The position numbers and the translations under genes are program-made. Positions 55,883-64,000 of a stretch of 64,000 bases of DNA are shown here, piece by piece; the first letter of the stretch is position 1; each line of letters opens with the position of its first letter. The notes under the pieces are model-generated. The model saw only the letters and a program-made list of their open reading frames with translations, did not search any database and was not told the DNA's origin. This DNA is from CAWDDA01 sp963813345 (lineage in GTDB: Bacteria; Acidobacteriota; Blastocatellia; RBC074), in NCBI GenBank assembly GCA_963813345.1, contig CAWEYR010000026.1, forward strand, positions 124,001 to 188,000, given 5' to 3'.

Positions 55883-56980
55883 CTATGTCAAAGGTAACGG
55901 AGCCCCCAAGGGGTTAGGGCCGCGCTTCCGCACTCGCGACAGGACGAGCGTCTGAGACTGGTCCTGATTACTCGTTGTAGTCGTCGGAGCAGGAGCCGGG
56001 CTCGTCAGACCCTTGTTTACAAGAATCTTGACTTCGACGCGGCGGTTCTGCTCGCGGCCGTCTCGCGTGGTGTTGTCGGCAACCGGCTGTGACTCACCAT
56101 ATCCGAACGGAGTAATGATTCGTCTCAAAGGAATCATATGATTCTCCGCCAGATATCGCACCACCGAATCAGCGCGCTGTTGGCTCAGATGGCGATTGTA
56201 ATTCTCATTACCATCCGCCGACGCAAACCCCATGACCTCGATGATGAACCCTTTCTCAGTCTTCGCCTGAGTGGCGATCTCATCGAGAATTGCCATTGCA
56301 TCAGGACTGAGCTTCCAACTGGCCACCTTGAAATTCACAACGACGCCCTTCTTGGCATCGTAGTCATCAAGGCTCGACACGAGATTCGTGATGCGCTCGT
56401 TGGTTCTGGCCACGCCGGCAAGCGCTGCGTCCGCCGTCTCCTGAGCTGCCCTTGCGCCACCACGAGCTGCATTCGAGATTGCCTGCAACTCTTCGATTTG
56501 ACCCGAAAGTCGCTGTGCATTCTGCTCGGCTTCAGTCAGTCGATTCTCAGCTGTAGACACACGTCCTTCGACCGGCGTCACCCTGGTCTCGACCGTTCGC
56601 GCAATCAGTAGAGCTTCATCGGTGAACTTGATCTTGTCAGCAAGCAGCGACCCGCTGGCATCACCACGACCTTCAACTTCTACCGTCAGTCCGCGAAGAA
56701 GTTCGGTAGTCGCGTAGTCCTTGGATCTTCGGAATGGGTTGCTCTTCTGTTCTTCGACTTTGGTCGAACTCGCTAGATTCACCAGGTAGTCAGCACCCGA
56801 CTTATCCCTCATGAGGAAGGTGTCAGCATCGCGTTTGATGATGACGCCCTTTACCTTCTGCTTTTGTCCGGCGGCGACCTTAACCGCCTGAACGTCCTGC
56901 GTCTGGCCTACGGCCGGAGACACGAGAGCGAGACTGATTAAGCCCGCAATCATCAACAAACCTACATTCTTGAATCGCAT
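55883..56980 (-). CDS. OmpA-family outer-membrane/periplasmic protein
   Basis: 365 residues. Signal peptide (MIAGLISLALVSPAVGQ). N-terminal OB-like domain about 30-125 (VKGVIIKRDADTFLMRDKSGADYLV), a helical coiled-coil stretch about 135-205, and a C-terminal OmpA peptidoglycan-binding domain (VNFKVASWKLSPDAMAILDEIA, GFASADGNENYNRHLSQQRADSVVRYL, GYGESQPVADNTTRDGREQNRRVEV). The ATG has GGAGG 7 bases upstream. It likely tethers the outer membrane to the cell wall. Confidence 0.92.
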   Translation of the reverse strand: MRFKNVGLLMIAGLISLALVSPAVGQTQDVQAVKVAAGQKQKVKGVIIKRDADTFLMRDKSGADYLVNLASSTKVEEQKSNPFRRSKDYATTELLRGLTVEVEGRGDASGSLLADKIKFTDEALLIARTVETRVTPVEGRVSTAENRLTEAEQNAQRLSGQIEELQAISNAARGGARAAQETADAALAGVARTNERITNLVSSLDDYDAKKGVVVNFKVASWKLSPDAMAILDEIATQAKTEKGFIIEVMGFASADGNENYNRHLSQQRADSVVRYLAENHMIPLRRIITPFGYGESQPVADNTTRDGREQNRRVEVKILVNKGLTSPAPAPTTTTSNQDQSQTLVLSRVRKRGPNPLGAPLPLT

Positions 56981-57269
56981 GATAGTTCCTCCAAAGTGTA
57001 TAGCGTACTATCGAATACTTCTGTTTGCCTCAGGGTCGCACTAGATTGAGCAAAAAGCGTACCATTCAACTTCCTTTGGAAGGCACAGACCGATCCCTAG
57101 CAATTCCTTCACATCGGACCAATTGCAACGCCTTTTCGATCCTTAGCCAACACGAGTTAAGGCCGAAGTCCTACAATTCCAATGTAGAACTTACACTAGG
57201 ATGTAAACGTTACTCGGTGATTGCGGGCTGGCGTTGCCACAGCCGTATGGCGCGGTTTTGCCACGAGAT

Positions 57270-57303
57270 CAGGAGAAAGCGGCGACGTAGCCGCTTTCTC
57301 CTG
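57270..57303 (-). terminator. Perfect 14-pair hairpin after the secreted unknown gene
   Basis: CAGGAGAAAGCGGC (57270-57283), a 6-base loop and GCCGCTTTCTCCTG (57290-57303), just past the stop at 57309. There is no T-run on the transcribed side, but stem length suits a terminator or 3' stabiliser. The rest of the 328-base gap 56981-57308 has no recognisable gene. Confidence 0.6.
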
Positions 57304-57308
57304 AAAAA

Positions 57309-58253
57309 TCAAAATGCGGGTATGTTGGCGGTGAATGTCGGAAGAAGCGCAATCGGATGCAGGTTGTGGCCTCCCGTAAAGATCGGCCCGCGCTGAAGAA
57401 TAGATCCAAGAATTGGCGCATTGATCGCATTCAATCGAATCCAGCCGGTACGTCCGACCCGGACGATCGCGTTTACATTGCCTCCCGTTACGCGGAGCGA
57501 GAGCAGCGGTATCTGTCGAATGCATCTCACTTGCAGATTCGTTGAAAACGAATCCTCAACATCATTATAGATAAGCGTGAATACATTCACGTTTGTAGGG
57601 TTGCCCGCCAGATAATTTGTCATCGGCGCAACCATCGCGAGGTTAGTGCTGTGATCAACCTGACTGTTGAAGTTCGATGCTGCGAGCATCGAAGGCATGC
57701 GATCGTATTCAATTCCATTGAAGACAACGCTCGCAGTTCCATCGCCGTTCGGCACCACGTCACCGGGTGAATGCTTCTCGAATCCCCATGCCTGCAGGTT
57801 AGCTTGCTTGCCGTCGCTTTCTCGAATATAGGCGTCGCCAATCAGAAAGTTGAACTGCGTCGGTGTACCGCTTGAAGCAACTGCAAAGATGTAACCTGTG
57901 ACACCCGGATCGAGGTCGCTGGCATAAAACGTACCAGTCTGATTCGCGGTCAGCGAAAGAAAGAAGTCAGCAACTGAGCAGGTCGCACCATCCACCATGA
58001 AAAGGTGAAGCGAGGTACCGAAATCGCGATTCACGTTGGTGATGTTTATTTGAGTATCCTGGGTCTGAGGACTCGTCTGGCTGCTCGTATATTTCGTAAA
58101 AAACAACACGCTGGCAGGTTGATGGTCGCTCGGCGCAACATCAAGGATAGCAGTATCCTGTGCCAGCACCGGCAAACCGGCGAATGCAAGTAGAGCTACG
58201 ATGAAAGCGAAACGGTGAAATGGGTGCAATGAGGACAATAGACGATGTCGCAT
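57309..58253 (-). CDS. Secreted protein of unknown function
   Basis: 314 residues. Signal peptide (AFIVALLAFAGLPVLAQ). The mature part is beta-rich and Asn/Thr-rich: ASVLFFTKYTSSQTSPQTQDTQINITNVNRDFGTSLHLFMVDGATC, then NQTGTFYASDLDPGVTGYIFAVAS. No membrane segment, cysteine motif or catalytic motif stands out; the DTQINITN...GTSLHLFMVDGATCSVADF stretch looks like a structural sandwich. Start ATG 58251-58253. It stands alone and its stop is followed by a strong hairpin. Confidence 0.75.
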   Translation of the reverse strand: MRHRLLSSLHPFHRFAFIVALLAFAGLPVLAQDTAILDVAPSDHQPASVLFFTKYTSSQTSPQTQDTQINITNVNRDFGTSLHLFMVDGATCSVADFFLSLTANQTGTFYASDLDPGVTGYIFAVASSGTPTQFNFLIGDAYIRESDGKQANLQAWGFEKHSPGDVVPNGDGTASVVFNGIEYDRMPSMLAASNFNSQVDHSTNLAMVAPMTNYLAGNPTNVNVFTLIYNDVEDSFSTNLQVRCIRQIPLLSLRVTGGNVNAIVRVGRTGWIRLNAINAPILGSILQRGPIFTGGHNLHPIALLPTFTANIPAF

Positions 58254-58393
58254 ATTCTCTCCCTGAGACTTTATCGCAAAAGATTGTCATCACATCGCAC
58301 GAGGGACCTGGGGCGTGAGTGAGGCTCTCGTGGGCGAGGACTCATGACCGGCGAATCTTATCAGGAGCAGAGGGTTGGAGGCAACTATTTCAG

Positions 58394-58469
58394 CAGGGGT
58401 CAGGGCAGTGGTCGGAGGTCACGGTTCGCGCCAACTGACCACTGGCCACTGACCACTGGCCCCTGCCTC
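58394..58469. repeat. Palindromic element, class F (GACCACTGG type)
   Basis: GGGGTCAGGGCAGTGGTC on the left and GACCACTGGCCACTGACCAC followed by TGGCCCCTG on the right. It resembles the GGGGTCA outer arms of the class A elements with a different core. It ends at the stop codon of the fused permease-binding protein gene. Confidence 0.75.
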
Positions 58470-60561
58470 AAAAATTAAATCGATCGATATTCGACTTATT
58501 GAAGATGAATGGCGCTCCCAGCATGACCTGATCGCCCCGAACCTCGATCTCGCCAAGACGCCCCGCTGCGACCTTTGTCGAACCAGGTCGCAACTGACCT
58601 GTACCCAAGGCTTTAGCCGCATATACCGTGAGGTAACCGAGATCCAGCGTATTCCAGAGAACTATATTGTCGATGACGCCACCGTGCACATACGTCTTGC
58701 ACATGTTGGGCAGCGAAAGCCCAGTCACCTTCACTTCCTTACGACCCGACTGTTTGACCGCCTCTGCAGCACCCGGGACCGCCGGAGCAGCTATGGCCAT
58801 GATGACTTTGACGTTTGGGTAAACTTTTAGAATGGTTTGGGCCTCGCTGAATGCGCGGTCTCGATCTCCGTCGCTCGGCCTGATGTCTACCAGCTTGATC
58901 TTGGGGTACTTCTCCTCGAGCCGCGCCCGGATATGCTTGATCCACTCGTTCTGGTTGGCAGCACTCAATGAAGCAGTAATTATCGCGAACTCACCCTCCT
59001 GGTTCATTATCCGAGCAGCTTCATCCGTAAGTGTTTGACCGATACCCTGGGGAGTTGCCTGGTTGATGAAAAAGTCACGAGCATCCTTCTGTGCATCAGC
59101 ATCCCACGTAATCACCTTAATGCCGCGTTCACGGGCCTTTCTGAGCACTGTTGAAATACCCGCCTCATTCTCAACGCTCACGGCGATCACATCCACACCT
59201 CGCGTAATCCAGCCTTCAACCACTTCGTTCTGCTTTGCCGGATCAAGGTCGGTAGGGCCATCCCATATGAGTTCGACTCCCGCCTCCTTTGCCGCTTCTT
59301 CAGCACCCTGACGGCAACTCACAAAATAGGGATCGCCCTTCGCTTTGGGCATCATTCCAAGAGTGATGGTTTCCTGGGTAGCACCGCCCGTAGTGCCCTT
59401 GATGTTTGAACTTGATCGATTGTTTGAGTCATCGCGAAATGATTTCACGAGGTACCAATTGCTTGCCGCTACAATCCCTGCGGCCGCGAGGATCACGCCG
59501 CTCAGTATAGCCAGTTGAGAGTTTCGCATTTGACCTTCTTCGCTTTCGGCTTCGTTTTCAGCTTCCGTTCGCGTGGCTCGCGATCCCGTCCGCGAGAACG
59601 TTCGATCGATTCCGATAGTCACCAGCAGCAGGACGCCCGTCAGAATACCGGTCAGTTCGGCCGGCAACGCCGATAGTCTCAAACCATTCTGCAACACTAC
59701 GATTGCAGCAAGTCCAAGCAGCGTCCCCACAATCGTGCCGCGTCCACCGAAGATCGATGTACCACCGAGGACGACCGCAGTAATCGCGGCCAGTTCGTAC
59801 CCGGTCCCGGCATCTGCTTTTGCCTGACCAAGGTGTGAGACGTAGACAATGGCAGCAAGGCTCGACAGGAGGCCGGCTAATAGATAAACCAGACCAACCC
59901 TTCTGACAACAGGCAGTCCGGCAAATCGCGCTCCTTCGGCTGAGAAGCCAATCGCATACAGACTGCGTCCAATGACTGAACGGTCGAGCAACAGCCAGTA
60001 GAAGACAACGGCAACGAGAAGCACCATTGTCTGTGGCGGAAGCATTCCCCACAAATAACCCTGCCCAAGGAAAAGAAAGGAGTCTGGAAATCCAGTGTAG
60101 TTGTCTACACCCCGCGTCACTCCTTCTGCCAATCCTCGAAAGAGGGAAAATGTCCCGAGCGTCACGATGAGCGGAGGGAGACCAAGGCGAGCAATAAGGG
60201 CGGCGTTAAGGGCTCCTCCAACTGCACCCACAATCAGCGCGCCGATAGCCGCCATGGCAGGCGACAGCCCAAAATCACGCCACAGGACTCCAAATGTAAC
60301 AGCCGAGAGTCCGAGCATCGATCCGACTGAAAGATCGATCCCGCCCGTGATTATGATTGGCGTCAACGCGAGCGCCAGCAGACCCAGCTCAACTCCGAGG
60401 CGAATGATCTCGAAACCGTTCGCGCGTGAGAGAAAGTTCTCGCCGGTGATGCTGAAAATTATGATCTCAAGCGCGAGCACCAGAATCAGCGCCCACTCGC
60501 GATTTGGAAAGAGCCTTTCAGTCAGACTCTGACTGGTGATGATCGTCTGTTTAGAGTTCAA
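58468..60561 (-). CDS. Fused sugar ABC permease and substrate-binding protein
   Basis: 697 residues in one uninterrupted frame. Residues about 15-325 are an RbsC/RhaQ-type permease (LTPIIITGGIDLSVGSMLGLS, LGLPPLIVTLGTFSLFRGLAEG, GTGYELAAITAVVLGGTSIFGGRGTI). After an acidic linker, a membrane anchor (LAILSGVILAAAGIVAASNW, about 354-373) leads to a periplasmic-binding domain of the RhaS/LsrB type (LGMMPKAKGDPYFVSCRQGAEEAAKEAG, VISTVLRKARERGIKVITWDAD). The binding protein is thus tethered to the permease. Start TTG 60559-60561 lies in a class A repeat core and overlaps the previous stop. The sugar is unknown; rhamnose or a pentose-like ligand is a guess. Confidence 0.88.
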   Translation of the reverse strand: MNSKQTIITSQSLTERLFPNREWALILVLALEIIIFSITGENFLSRANGFEIIRLGVELGLLALALTPIIITGGIDLSVGSMLGLSAVTFGVLWRDFGLSPAMAAIGALIVGAVGGALNAALIARLGLPPLIVTLGTFSLFRGLAEGVTRGVDNYTGFPDSFLFLGQGYLWGMLPPQTMVLLVAVVFYWLLLDRSVIGRSLYAIGFSAEGARFAGLPVVRRVGLVYLLAGLLSSLAAIVYVSHLGQAKADAGTGYELAAITAVVLGGTSIFGGRGTIVGTLLGLAAIVVLQNGLRLSALPAELTGILTGVLLLVTIGIDRTFSRTGSRATRTEAENEAESEEGQMRNSQLAILSGVILAAAGIVAASNWYLVKSFRDDSNNRSSSNIKGTTGGATQETITLGMMPKAKGDPYFVSCRQGAEEAAKEAGVELIWDGPTDLDPAKQNEVVEGWITRGVDVIAVSVENEAGISTVLRKARERGIKVITWDADAQKDARDFFINQATPQGIGQTLTDEAARIMNQEGEFAIITASLSAANQNEWIKHIRARLEEKYPKIKLVDIRPSDGDRDRAFSEAQTILKVYPNVKVIMAIAAPAVPGAAEAVKQSGRKEVKVTGLSLPNMCKTYVHGGVIDNIVLWNTLDLGYLTVYAAKALGTGQLRPGSTKVAAGRLGEIEVRGDQVMLGAPFIFNKSNIDRFNF

Positions 60562-60573
60562 GCTTTAGCTTGC
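60554..60573. repeat. Class A half-palindrome at a gene junction
   Basis: GAGTTCAAGCTTTAGCTTGC, one arm of the class A element with no second arm nearby. Read on the minus strand it supplies the codons QAKA and the TGA stop of the first permease, and the TTG start of the fused permease-binding protein. Confidence 0.85.
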
Positions 60574-61025
60574 CCGATCTGCAGCGCTTTCACTTTGACT
60601 TTCCCGGCGAAAAACGCATCCGAGGCAACTGCGGCAAGGATAATCGCGCCCTGAACTGCCTTCTCCCAAAACGCGCTCACGCCGACAAAAGTCAGTGCAG
60701 TCGCTATCGTCCCGAGGAGTGCAACTCCAAGCAGCGTTCCGGCTATGGTGCCCTTTCCACCCCGAATCGCCGTTCCACCTACTACGACCGCAGCGATGGC
60801 TTTCAGCTCAAGACCTACACCGGCATTACCCTGCACTTCTGCGAAGCGGATAGAATTAAGTAAAGCCGCAACTCCGGTAAGCAATCCCATCAATGTGAAC
60901 GCAAAGAAAATCACCTTTACCGGAGAGATACCGGCAAGCCTCGCCGCCTCCATATCAGATCCAACTGCGTAGATTGTCCGGCCGGAGGCGAGGTTCGCGA
61001 GCGACCACATGAATGCTCCGCATAT
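60558..61025 (-). CDS. Sugar ABC permease (RbsC-type), C-terminal piece
   Basis: In-frame part after a one-base shift near 61025-61030: ICGAFMWSLANLASGRTIYAVGSDMEAARLAGISPVKVIFFAFTLMGLLTGVAALL, then VGLELKAIAAVVVGGTAIRGGKGTIAGTLLG, the classic C-terminal signature of this permease family. It ends GQAKA and TGA within the class A half-repeat. Together with the upstream piece it makes about 327 residues, a complete permease. Confidence 0.85.
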   Translation of the reverse strand: MCGAFMWSLANLASGRTIYAVGSDMEAARLAGISPVKVIFFAFTLMGLLTGVAALLNSIRFAEVQGNAGVGLELKAIAAVVVGGTAIRGGKGTIAGTLLGVALLGTIATALTFVGVSAFWEKAVQGAIILAAVASDAFFAGKVKVKALQIGQAKA

Positions 61026-61542
61026 TAGCAGCGGCGGACAAAATCAGCAACCATTCACCGGCGGTCTGCCCTATCCCGAACCACTGGAAGTCTGCTGGCA
61101 GTCCCTGCACCCACTCGCCCGCAGTAATCCATCTCAGTAAATCGCGGAGCGCAACCATCATCGCCAATGTAACCACTATGGAGGGCATACTGAATCTTGC
61201 GACGAGCAGCCCGTTGAGCGCGCCGAGCAACGCTCCGAAGATGCCAATCAATGGAATCAACAGCCACACGGGCACTCCGGACTTCGCGAGCCAGCCGGCA
61301 ACAACGCTTGCACAGGCGAACTGCGCACCTACTGAGATGTCTATTTGTCCCGCGATGATAAGGATCGTCATCCCGACGGCTACGATGAAGACCGGAAGGT
61401 TTCCAAGGACGAGGTCTCGAAGATTTGCAAGCGTGAAGAATGATGGTGCTACTGCGCCGACAACAGCGAGCAGCAACATGAGCGCGAGCGCTACCGACCC
61501 CTCGCGCGCGTACTTCCTCCAGATTCCAGACCCTTGAGTCAT
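61026..61542 (-). CDS. Sugar ABC permease (RbsC-type), N-terminal piece
   Basis: ATG 61540-61542 overlaps the ATPase stop (ATGA). Membrane helices include ALALMLLLAVVGAVAPSFF, and the family's FIVAVGMTILIIAGQIDISVGAQFACASVVAGW and FSMPSIVVTLAMMVALRDLLR. The frame is correct until LLILSAAAN, where it leaves the family pattern; an extra base near 61025-61030 explains this. First of the two permeases of the importer. Confidence 0.85.
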
Positions 61543-62366
61543 GTGCTATGCCCAAATGCGAGCGCCATTATGCTGTGATCGGTTGCATCCTTGCGATCAA
61601 GTACGCCGACAACGCGACCCTGACGCATGACTGCGACGCGATCGCTCATTCCGAGAATCTCGGGAAGCTCGGAAGAGATCATCAGAATCGAAAGCCCGCG
61701 CTCAGCAAGATCACACATTAACCTGTGAATCTCACTCTTTGCGCCAACATCGATACCCTGCGTAGGCTCATCCAGAATGAGGACCGAAGGTCCTGTCGCG
61801 AGCCACCGGCCGAGAGCGACTTTCTGCTGATTTCCACCCGATAGAACTGCAGCCGGGGCGAAAATCGAATGTGTCTTGACGCCAAGCCGCTCGACATAAT
61901 CGATCGTAGTCTCCCGTTCGGCTGAGTAATCGATCAGCCCGAATTTCGCAATCCGGCGAAGCGACGCGAGGGTCGTATTCGAAGTAAGAGGCAGCTCCAG
62001 AACAACCCCATGGCGGCGACGGTCTTCAGGAACGTAGGCGATTCCCGCCTTTACCGCTTCGCTCGGACTTGTGATGCGGACCGCACGACCGTTCATGCGG
62101 ATCTCACCGCTATCGGCAGGCGTGACTCCAAACAGTGCTCGAGCAACCTCCGTACGTCCGGAGCCAACGAGACCTGCAAGACCAAGAATCTCTCCGGCAC
62201 GCAATCTAAAGCTCACATCCTGTATGCCCGAGGCTCGCGAACCAAGCTGTTTTACCTCGAGAACTGTATCGCCGATCGGAACCTCGCGTTTTGGAAAAAC
62301 CTGCGTCAGCTCGCGTCCCACCATCAGCCGAATCAACTCCTGATCGGTGATGTCGGATATCTGCAT
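61539..62366 (-). CDS. Sugar ABC ATPase (RbsA-type), C-terminal piece
   Basis: Second nucleotide-binding half: TMQISDITDQELIRLMVGREL leads to GLAGLVGSGRTEVARALFGVTPADSG, EDRRRHGVVLELPLTSNTTL, signature SGGNQQKVALGRWLA, Walker B LILDEPTQGIDVGAK and MISSELPEILGMSDR. The frame joins the N-terminal piece after removal of one base at about 62367. The TGA stop overlaps the permease ATG. Confidence 0.88.
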   Translation of the reverse strand: MQISDITDQELIRLMVGRELTQVFPKREVPIGDTVLEVKQLGSRASGIQDVSFRLRAGEILGLAGLVGSGRTEVARALFGVTPADSGEIRMNGRAVRITSPSEAVKAGIAYVPEDRRRHGVVLELPLTSNTTLASLRRIAKFGLIDYSAERETTIDYVERLGVKTHSIFAPAAVLSGGNQQKVALGRWLATGPSVLILDEPTQGIDVGAKSEIHRLMCDLAERGLSILMISSELPEILGMSDRVAVMRQGRVVGVLDRKDATDHSIMALAFGHST

Positions 62367-63033
62367 GAGTCGCGATCGAACGTCCGTCTCGCAGAATAGT
62401 TACGCGATCGCCGATTCGCCGGAGCTCTTCAAGACGATGAGAGATGTAGATCATTCCGACTTGTCGGTTTCGCAGGTCTTGAATCACGCGAAAAAGATTT
62501 TCGACTTCTTCCTCTGAGAGCGAAGCCGTGGGCTCATCGAGAATCAGGATCTTCGCCTGCGTTCCAAGCGCGCGGGCGATCTCAACGAGCTGCTGTTCAG
62601 GTATCGACAGCTCGTCGGCTGTCGTGGATGGATCTATGCGGGCGCCAATCAGGTCAAGCAGCTCGCGAGCGCGCTTTCGCCGCGCGTTCCAGTCAACCCT
62701 TCCAAACATCGAACGGCGTTCGAGCCCGAGCGCAATGTTTTCTGCAACCGTCAGTTCCGGAAAGAGCGCCGGCTGCTGGTAAATCGCGGCAACACCGAGC
62801 GCTTTGGATTTGAGTGGATTGTTATCAGTGACGTCCTGTCCGTCGATCTCGAGCGTTCCGGAATCAGGAGCGTGCGCGCCGGTAATGATTTTGATGAGCG
62901 TGGACTTGCCGGCCCCATTCTCGCCCACCAGTGCGTGCACTTCACCACGCCGCAAATCGAAATTCACGCCTGAGAGCGCCCGAACACCCGAGAATGACTT
63001 GGCTATTGTGTGCGTTCTAAGAAGCAAAGACAT
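62367..63033 (-). CDS. Sugar ABC ATPase (RbsA-type), N-terminal piece
   Basis: First nucleotide-binding half: RTHTIAKSFSGVRALSGVNFDLRRGEVHALVGENGAGKSTLIKII, YQQPALFPELTVAENIALG, signature SIPEQQLVEIARAL, Walker B ILILDEPTASLSEEE, and YISHRLEELRRIGDRVTILRDGRSI. The break is at 62367 (GCGACTCATGC; removing one C gives SIATMQISD). Whole protein about 497 residues. Its ATG 63031-63033 belongs to the end of a class B repeat with AAGGCGG upstream. Leads the operon ATPase, permease, permease-binding fusion. Confidence 0.88.
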
Positions 63034-63187
63034 GTAGTAACCGCCTTCAGGACGATCTCACGCGAAGCCGCGAAGCACGCGAAAAGAGACACATAAGAAG
63101 TGCATTTCAAAGATGGCATTTCTTATGGTTCTTTTCGCGGCTTCGCGGCTTCAGCGTGAGATCCTTTGAAGGCGGTTACTACATGCC
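63031..63187. repeat. Nested palindrome, class B
   Basis: CATGTAGTAACCGCCTTCAGG and GATCTCACGCGAAGCCGCG with GAAGCACGCGAAAAG on the left; the complement CTTTTCGCGGCTTCGCGGCT, then GCGTGAGATC and CTTTGAAGGCGGTTACTACA with TGCC on the right. Its inner arms match those of 5814-5958. It fills the gap between the DUF1501 stop and the ATPase, and its end contains the ATPase's ATG. Confidence 0.92.
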
Positions 63188-63188
63188 C

Positions 63189-64000
63189 TCAGGCAAGCAG
63201 CTTGTCGACCACAACTCCGTGGACGTCGGTCAGACGAAAGTCGCGTCCCTGAAAACGGTAGGTTAGTTGCGTATGGTCAAACCCAAGAAGCTTGAGGATC
63301 GTCGCATGGAGATCGTGAACATGAACGCGATCGCTGATGACATTGAACCCGAGGTCATCAGTCTCACCAATCGTAATCCCAGGCTTGATGCCGCCTCCCG
63401 CAAACCACATCGTGAAAGCGTTCGGATGATGGTCGCGTCCGTCGTCCCCTCCCTGAACCATAGGGGTGCGCCCGAATTCGCCGCCCCAGATGACCAGCGT
63501 ATCCTTCAGCATGCCTCGCTGCTTGAGGTCTTTAACGAGCGCTGCGCAAGCCTGATCCGTGTCTTTGCAGTTCTTTGAAAGGTCTCTTACCAGGTTGCCG
63601 TGCTGGTCCCACGCTTCGTGCAGAATCTGAACGAACCGGACGCCCTTTTCCACGAGACGCCGCGCCATGAGCACCGTATTTGCAAATGAAGGTTTGCCAG
63701 GCTCCGCTCCATACATCTCGAGAATGTTCTTCGGCTCTTTTGAGATGTCGAGTAGCTCGGGCGCGCCCTTCTGCATCTTGAATGCCATCTCATATGAATT
63801 GATGCGAGTCTCGATCTCCGGATCGCCAATCGAGGAAAGCCTTTTGCGGTTCAGCCTGCCGATCACATCCAGTGAATCGCGCTGGAGTGTCTCGTCGACG
63901 CCACGCGGATTCGAAAGATAAAGTACAGGGTCTCCGACATTGCGGAACTGAACACCCTGGTAGACAGTCGGCAGGAACCCGCTTCCCCAGCAGCTGTTGC
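63189..64000 (-). CDS. DUF1501 (sulfatase-like) protein, 5' end beyond window
   Basis: About 270 C-terminal residues; the N-terminus lies off the right edge. It reads SCWGSGFLPTVYQGVQFRNVGDPVLYLSNP at the edge, then VRFVQILHEAWDQHGNL, LVIWGGEFGRTPMVQGGDDGRDHHPNAFTMWFAGGGIKPG and GRVHVHDLHATIL-type elements. These match the DUF1501 family, related to alkaline phosphatase/sulfatase folds, usually encoded after a DUF1553/cytochrome-like partner. Such a partner would lie beyond 64000. Its enzymatic activity is not established. The Tat-type leader typical of the family is unseen here. Confidence 0.92.
   Translation of the reverse strand, partial: NSCWGSGFLPTVYQGVQFRNVGDPVLYLSNPRGVDETLQRDSLDVIGRLNRKRLSSIGDPEIETRINSYEMAFKMQKGAPELLDISKEPKNILEMYGAEPGKPSFANTVLMARRLVEKGVRFVQILHEAWDQHGNLVRDLSKNCKDTDQACAALVKDLKQRGMLKDTLVIWGGEFGRTPMVQGGDDGRDHHPNAFTMWFAGGGIKPGITIGETDDLGFNVISDRVHVHDLHATILKLLGFDHTQLTYRFQGRDFRLTDVHGVVVDKLLA

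Noticed and set aside
57025..57396. 123-codon plus-strand open frame before the secreted unknown
   Set aside because: It overlaps the hairpin and the 3' end of the opposite gene, and the translation is compositionally random.

Overview
The window reads as a chromosomal piece of an Acidobacteriota genome, possibly of the Blastocatellia. This is inference from gene content, not a database match. The indicators are a very long TonB-dependent receptor with an N-terminal carboxypeptidase-regulatory domain, five secreted PQQ-like beta-propeller paralogs sharing a WPQWRG-type N-terminal motif, a VWFA-related secreted protein, a DUF1501 protein, a hopanoid radical SAM enzyme (HpnH) and many intergenic palindromes. 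No rRNA, tRNA, phage, insertion sequence or CRISPR array was found.

Layout. 1-7.2 kb: folK-panB-panC (folate and pantothenate), an RlmI-like rRNA methyltransferase, SpoVR, a sulfite-oxidase-like protein and glutathione-independent formaldehyde dehydrogenase. 7.4-13.5 kb: mutS2, dnaG and rpoD. 13.6-19.6 kb: an O-antigen ligase with an inserted PDZ-like domain, an ECF sigma/anti-sigma/DUF4097 set, a DUF1573 protein and holA. 19.7-32 kb: TonB receptor, five beta-propeller proteins and an ankyrin protein. 32-36.7 kb: a polysaccharide-type ABC exporter, rpsO and pnp. 36.8-42.4 kb: an operon of sigma-54 response regulator, cupredoxin-like protein, sensor kinase and beta-barrel protein. 42.4-46.5 kb: hpnH, an M28 peptidase and small secreted proteins. 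46.5-54.5 kb: a nucleoside-uptake ATPase and lipoprotein with pyrimidine-nucleoside phosphorylase, ispDF, a YacL-like PIN/TRAM protein and radA. 54.7-58.3 kb: VWFA and OmpA proteins and a secreted unknown. 58.5-64 kb: a sugar-type ABC importer whose second permease is fused to its binding protein, then DUF1501.

Two features cut across the window. First, most non-coding gaps are filled by nested palindromes built from a few recurring modules. Some of these reach into genes and supply their start or stop codons. One module carries an SD-like AAGGCGG six bases before an ATG, and another carries a TTG start overlapping a TGA stop. Second, at least thirteen single-base indels split otherwise well-conserved genes. 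Each is repaired by changing one base, and most look like one extra base. Consensus error is the simplest explanation, so split genes are annotated here as probably single intact genes.
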